In this document: positions 5,296-8,198 of the stretch, one piece after another
Layout of the letters: each line of letters opens with the position of its first letter
Position numbering within the stretch: the first letter of the stretch is position 1
Origin: Ruminococcus sp. UBA4240
GTDB taxonomy: Bacteria > Bacillota > Clostridia > Oscillospirales > Ruminococcaceae
Direction of reading: 5' to 3'
Assembly: GCA_002395525.1 (NCBI GenBank)
Contig: DGXE01000041.1
Coordinates: 1 to 8,198, forward strand
Length of the DNA: 8,198 nucleotides
Position numbers and translations under genes: made by a program
The notes under the pieces: generated by a model
The model's input: the letters and a program-made list of their open reading frames with translations, nothing else
Told to the model about the DNA's origin: nothing
The model's database searches: none

Positions 5296-8198
5296 ATGAA
5301 TCTGTTTCAGGCATTTGAGTCCGCCCTCAGAAATGAAAGCAGCTTTAAAGACATCTGCAAGACTCTGAAGGGCGGGTACTCACCATTATATGTTTCCGGC
5401 ATTTCACCTGTGGTGAAGTGCCTTTTGGCGCTTATTGCAGGGGGGGAGACCTCCTCTCCCGTGCTTATGATATGTGAGGACGAGCAGAGCGCCGCAAAAG
5501 CCGCAAATGACCTAAATGAGCTGCTGGGGGGAGAACCGGGTGCTGGGGCATATATGTACCCTGCCAAGGATCTGACCCTTGTCAGGGCGGACACTGTATC
5601 CAGGGAGTATGACCATCAGCGGCTGTCGGTGCTCTCAGCCATAGCCTCCGGCAAAGCAAGGGTGGTGACTGCATCTGTGGAGGCTGTTATGCAGCGCACC
5701 GTTCCGAAAAGCTATTTTGCGGGCGGCTTGGTAAATATCAGACCCGGTGATAGCCTCTCCACGGAGGAAATATCCCGAAAGCTTACCGCCATGGGATATT
5801 CCAGATCCACAGTGGTTGAGGCTCCCGCACAGTTTTCTGTAAGAGGCTCCATTATAGATATCTTCCCGGTAGGGGAGAGCTTCCCTGTCAGAGCAGAGCT
5901 TTGGGGGGATGAGGTAGACACAGTCTCCCTCTTTGACCCTGAAACACAGCGCCGCACCGACCCTGTTGAGGGTGTTGTCATCCCTCCGGCGGCGGAGACC
6001 CTCTACGACACGGATGAGCTTATCTCCCGCATGGAAAAGCTGGCATCATCGGTACACAGCAAAAAGGCAGAACTGGTGCGTGCCAACATACAGAAGGATA
6101 TTGACTCCCTGAGGAACGGCATTGCCCCCGCCAACATCGACAAGTATGCCCCTCTCTGCTATGAGGAGCCTGCCCTTATCTTTGAATACTTTGATTCCCC
6201 TGTGGTGATGTTTTCGGAATACCGGAGCTGTCAGAACAGGGCAAAGGCTGTCATGACCCAGTACAGCGAGGATATCAAGCTGCTGCTCGAACAGGGGGAG
6301 CTGTGCAGGGGGCTTGAAGGTTATGTTTCTGACTTTGCGCTGATAGTACAGCAGGCGGGGAAATATCCCCTCATCATAGCGGATACGTTCATGAGGGCAG
6401 TGGATATACCTCTTGTGCGCACATTTACAGTCAATACGGTTCAGAATTCCCCCTGGGGGGGAGAGATACGCTCCCTTGAGGAGGATATCCGTTCCCTGCT
6501 GTCAAGGGGCTATTCCGTGGCAGTCCTTGCAGGCTCGGAAAAGACTGTGCCCATAATCGCAGACGACCTCAACAACGACAATATCCCAACGGATACCCTT
6601 GCGGAAGATGGTGTGCTTACAGACGGGAGGGTGCTGCTGACAACAGGGGCGCTGTCATCGGGCTTTGAGCTGCCGAATGCTTCTGTTGCCCTTATCACAC
6701 AGACAAAGGCTCTTTCCTCAAAGCGCCGCTCCCAGAAGAGGAAAAGCGGTGCTGAGGAGATACGCACCCTGGAGGACATCAGCACCGGAGATCTGGTAGT
6801 CCATTCACTCCACGGCATAGGGCAGTTCGAGGGTATACGAAAGCTGGAGCTTGACGGCGTTACCAAGGACTATATCACCATAAAGTATGCAGGCACGGAT
6901 GTGCTCTATGTGCCTGTCACACAGCTTGACCTTATCTCCCGCTATATCGGTGCAGGGGAGGATGAGGGGGTAAAGCTCAACAGCCTTTCCTCCGGAGAAT
7001 GGCAGAAGACAAGAAAGCGTGTCAGCAAGGCCGTCAAGGATATGGCGGCGGAGCTTATCAAGCTGTATGCCAAGCGTGCCCAGACCCCGGGCTTTGCCTT
7101 TTACCCCGATGATGACTGGCAGCACGAATTCGAGGGGCGCTTTGACTATGTGGAGACTGAGGATCAGCTGAAATGCACCAGCGAGATAAAGCACGACATG
7201 GAAAAGCCTGTCCCCATGGACAGACTTCTGTGCGGAGATGTGGGCTTCGGCAAGACAGAGGTTGCATTCCGTGCGGCATTCAAGTGCATGGTGTCCGGCA
7301 AGCAGTGTGCCATACTTGTGCCCACTACTGTGCTTGCCTTCCAGCATTACCAGAGTGCGCTGAAAAGATTTGAGCATTTCCCCTTTACCATCGAGCTGAT
7401 GTCAAGGTTTCGCTCCCCCAAGGAGCAGAAGGCAGTTCTGAAGGGGCTGGAGATAGGCTCGGTGGATATGGTCATAGGTACTCACCGTCTGGTGCAGAAG
7501 GATGTGAAGTTCCACGATATAGGCCTTGCCATAGTAGACGAGGAGCAGCGCTTCGGTGTGAAGCACAAGGAGCGCTTCAAGGAGACCTTTGCGGGGATAG
7601 ATATGCTCACTCTCTCCGCTACACCCATACCCCGCACCCTCAATATGGCAATGAGCGGCATACGTGATATGAGTGTCATCGAGGAGCCCCCCATCGACAG
7701 ATATCCGGTACAGACCTATGTGATGGAATTTGACCAGGGGGTCATCATCCAGGCCATAGAAAAGGAGCTGCGCCGTGGTGGGCAGGTGTACTACATCCAC
7801 AACCGTGTGGAGACCATAGACATATGCGCGGGCAGTCTGGCGGCACTTCTGCCGGAGGCTCGCATCGCAGTGGCACACGGTCAGACGGACGAGGAGGAGC
7901 TTTCGGAAATATGGACAAAGCTTGTGCAGCACGAGATAGATATACTTGTCTGCACTACAATAGTTGAAACAGGTGTGGACGTTCCCAATGTGAACACCCT
8001 TATCATAGAGGATTCCGACAGATTCGGCCTTTCTCAGCTCTATCAGCTCAGGGGACGTGTGGGGCGTTCAAACCGCCGTGCCTACGCCTATTTCACCTTC
8101 AGACGTGGTAAGGTGCTGACAGAGGTGGCATCCAAAAGGCTTTCCGCCATAAGGGAGTTTACCTCCTTCGGCAGCGGCTTCCGCATCGCCATGCGGGA
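5296..8198 (+). CDS. mfd: Transcription-repair coupling factor Mfd (3' truncated)
   Basis: ATP-driven DNA translocase that pushes stalled RNA polymerase off damaged DNA and recruits UvrA for nucleotide excision repair. The frame is open from the ATG at 5296 (AGGAGA 3 bases upstream) to the window edge: 967 codons of the usual 1,150-1,180. The N-terminal UvrB-like module includes FSVRGSIIDIFP (from residue 180). The RNA-polymerase-interacting CarD-like domain spans about 495-555 (GDLVVHSLHGIGQFEG onward). The translocase core has Walker A GDVGFGKT (647-654), Walker B DEEQ (748-751), SATP (774-777), a TTIVETGVDVPN motif from 887 and QLRGRVGRS (917-925). The sequence ends at GSGFRIAMR, so the rest of the helicase region and the C-terminal regulatory domain D7 lie outside. 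Several runs of 6-7 G (for example 5440-5446 and 6455-6461) do not break the frame. Last visible gene of the operon. Confidence 0.97.
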   Translation, partial: MNLFQAFESALRNESSFKDICKTLKGGYSPLYVSGISPVVKCLLALIAGGETSSPVLMICEDEQSAAKAANDLNELLGGEPGAGAYMYPAKDLTLVRADTVSREYDHQRLSVLSAIASGKARVVTASVEAVMQRTVPKSYFAGGLVNIRPGDSLSTEEISRKLTAMGYSRSTVVEAPAQFSVRGSIIDIFPVGESFPVRAELWGDEVDTVSLFDPETQRRTDPVEGVVIPPAAETLYDTDELISRMEKLASSVHSKKAELVRANIQKDIDSLRNGIAPANIDKYAPLCYEEPALIFEYFDSPVVMFSEYRSCQNRAKAVMTQYSEDIKLLLEQGELCRGLEGYVSDFALIVQQAGKYPLIIADTFMRAVDIPLVRTFTVNTVQNSPWGGEIRSLEEDIRSLLSRGYSVAVLAGSEKTVPIIADDLNNDNIPTDTLAEDGVLTDGRVLLTTGALSSGFELPNASVALITQTKALSSKRRSQKRKSGAEEIRTLEDISTGDLVVHSLHGIGQFEGIRKLELDGVTKDYITIKYAGTDVLYVPVTQLDLISRYIGAGEDEGVKLNSLSSGEWQKTRKRVSKAVKDMAAELIKLYAKRAQTPGFAFYPDDDWQHEFEGRFDYVETEDQLKCTSEIKHDMEKPVPMDRLLCGDVGFGKTEVAFRAAFKCMVSGKQCAILVPTTVLAFQHYQSALKRFEHFPFTIELMSRFRSPKEQKAVLKGLEIGSVDMVIGTHRLVQKDVKFHDIGLAIVDEEQRFGVKHKERFKETFAGIDMLTLSATPIPRTLNMAMSGIRDMSVIEEPPIDRYPVQTYVMEFDQGVIIQAIEKELRRGGQVYYIHNRVETIDICAGSLAALLPEARIAVAHGQTDEEELSEIWTKLVQHEIDILVCTTIVETGVDVPNVNTLIIEDSDRFGLSQLYQLRGRVGRSNRRAYAYFTFRRGKVLTEVASKRLSAIREFTSFGSGFRIAMR

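Noticed and set aside
5440..6461. G-runs of 6-7 bases in mfd as possible programmed slippage or sequencing errors
   Set aside because: The mfd frame stays open with family motifs in the right order across all runs, so neither a frameshift nor recoding is needed.
6805..7932. Long minus-strand open frames (118-190 codons) opposite mfd
   Set aside because: They are shadows of the mfd coding strand. mfd shows all helicase motifs in order across the same bases; the antisense frames have no start signals or family motifs.

Overview
The window looks like core chromosome of an anaerobic Firmicute of class Clostridia. Ruminococcus or a close relative is my best guess, but that is an inference. It rests on the GGAGG-type ribosome binding sites, moderate GC content, the rpsB-tsf pair, a Gram-positive-type RapZ, a small four-cysteine protein of a kind I associate with Clostridia, and Mfd. 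I see no phage, insertion sequence, CRISPR array, tRNA or rRNA. Most of the window is housekeeping.

Left block (1-1344, plus strand): the 3' end of rpsB (ribosomal protein S2), an intercistronic hairpin, and complete tsf (elongation factor Ts), closed by a strong intrinsic terminator. Both genes prefer ATC, GAG and AAG codons, as expected for highly expressed translation genes.

Middle (1345-2170): two non-coding stretches flank one small minus-strand gene (1610-1822) for a 70-residue four-cysteine protein. That gene has its own promoter and a GC-rich terminator, and it converges on tsf. The stretch 1293-1609 holds the two terminators and an imperfect inverted repeat (about 30-base arms at 1380-1409 and 1540-1569). 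The stretch 1823-2170 holds the divergent promoters, a dyad, two pairs of short direct repeats spaced by 10 bases, and a strongly folded leader ahead of the recombinase gene.

Right block (2171-8198, plus strand): four closely spaced genes with no terminator between them, apparently one operon. They are a Xer-type tyrosine recombinase with all six catalytic residues, rapZ (P-loop nucleotide-binding protein), an unrecognised 386-residue propeller-like protein, and mfd (transcription-repair coupling factor), which runs off the right edge within its helicase module. Two of the four act on DNA (recombination and transcription-coupled repair), but I see no direct functional link across all four.

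The least explained items are the leader RNA of the recombinase operon, the inverted intergenic repeat, the small cysteine protein and the unknown protein between rapZ and mfd. None is strong evidence for a new system.
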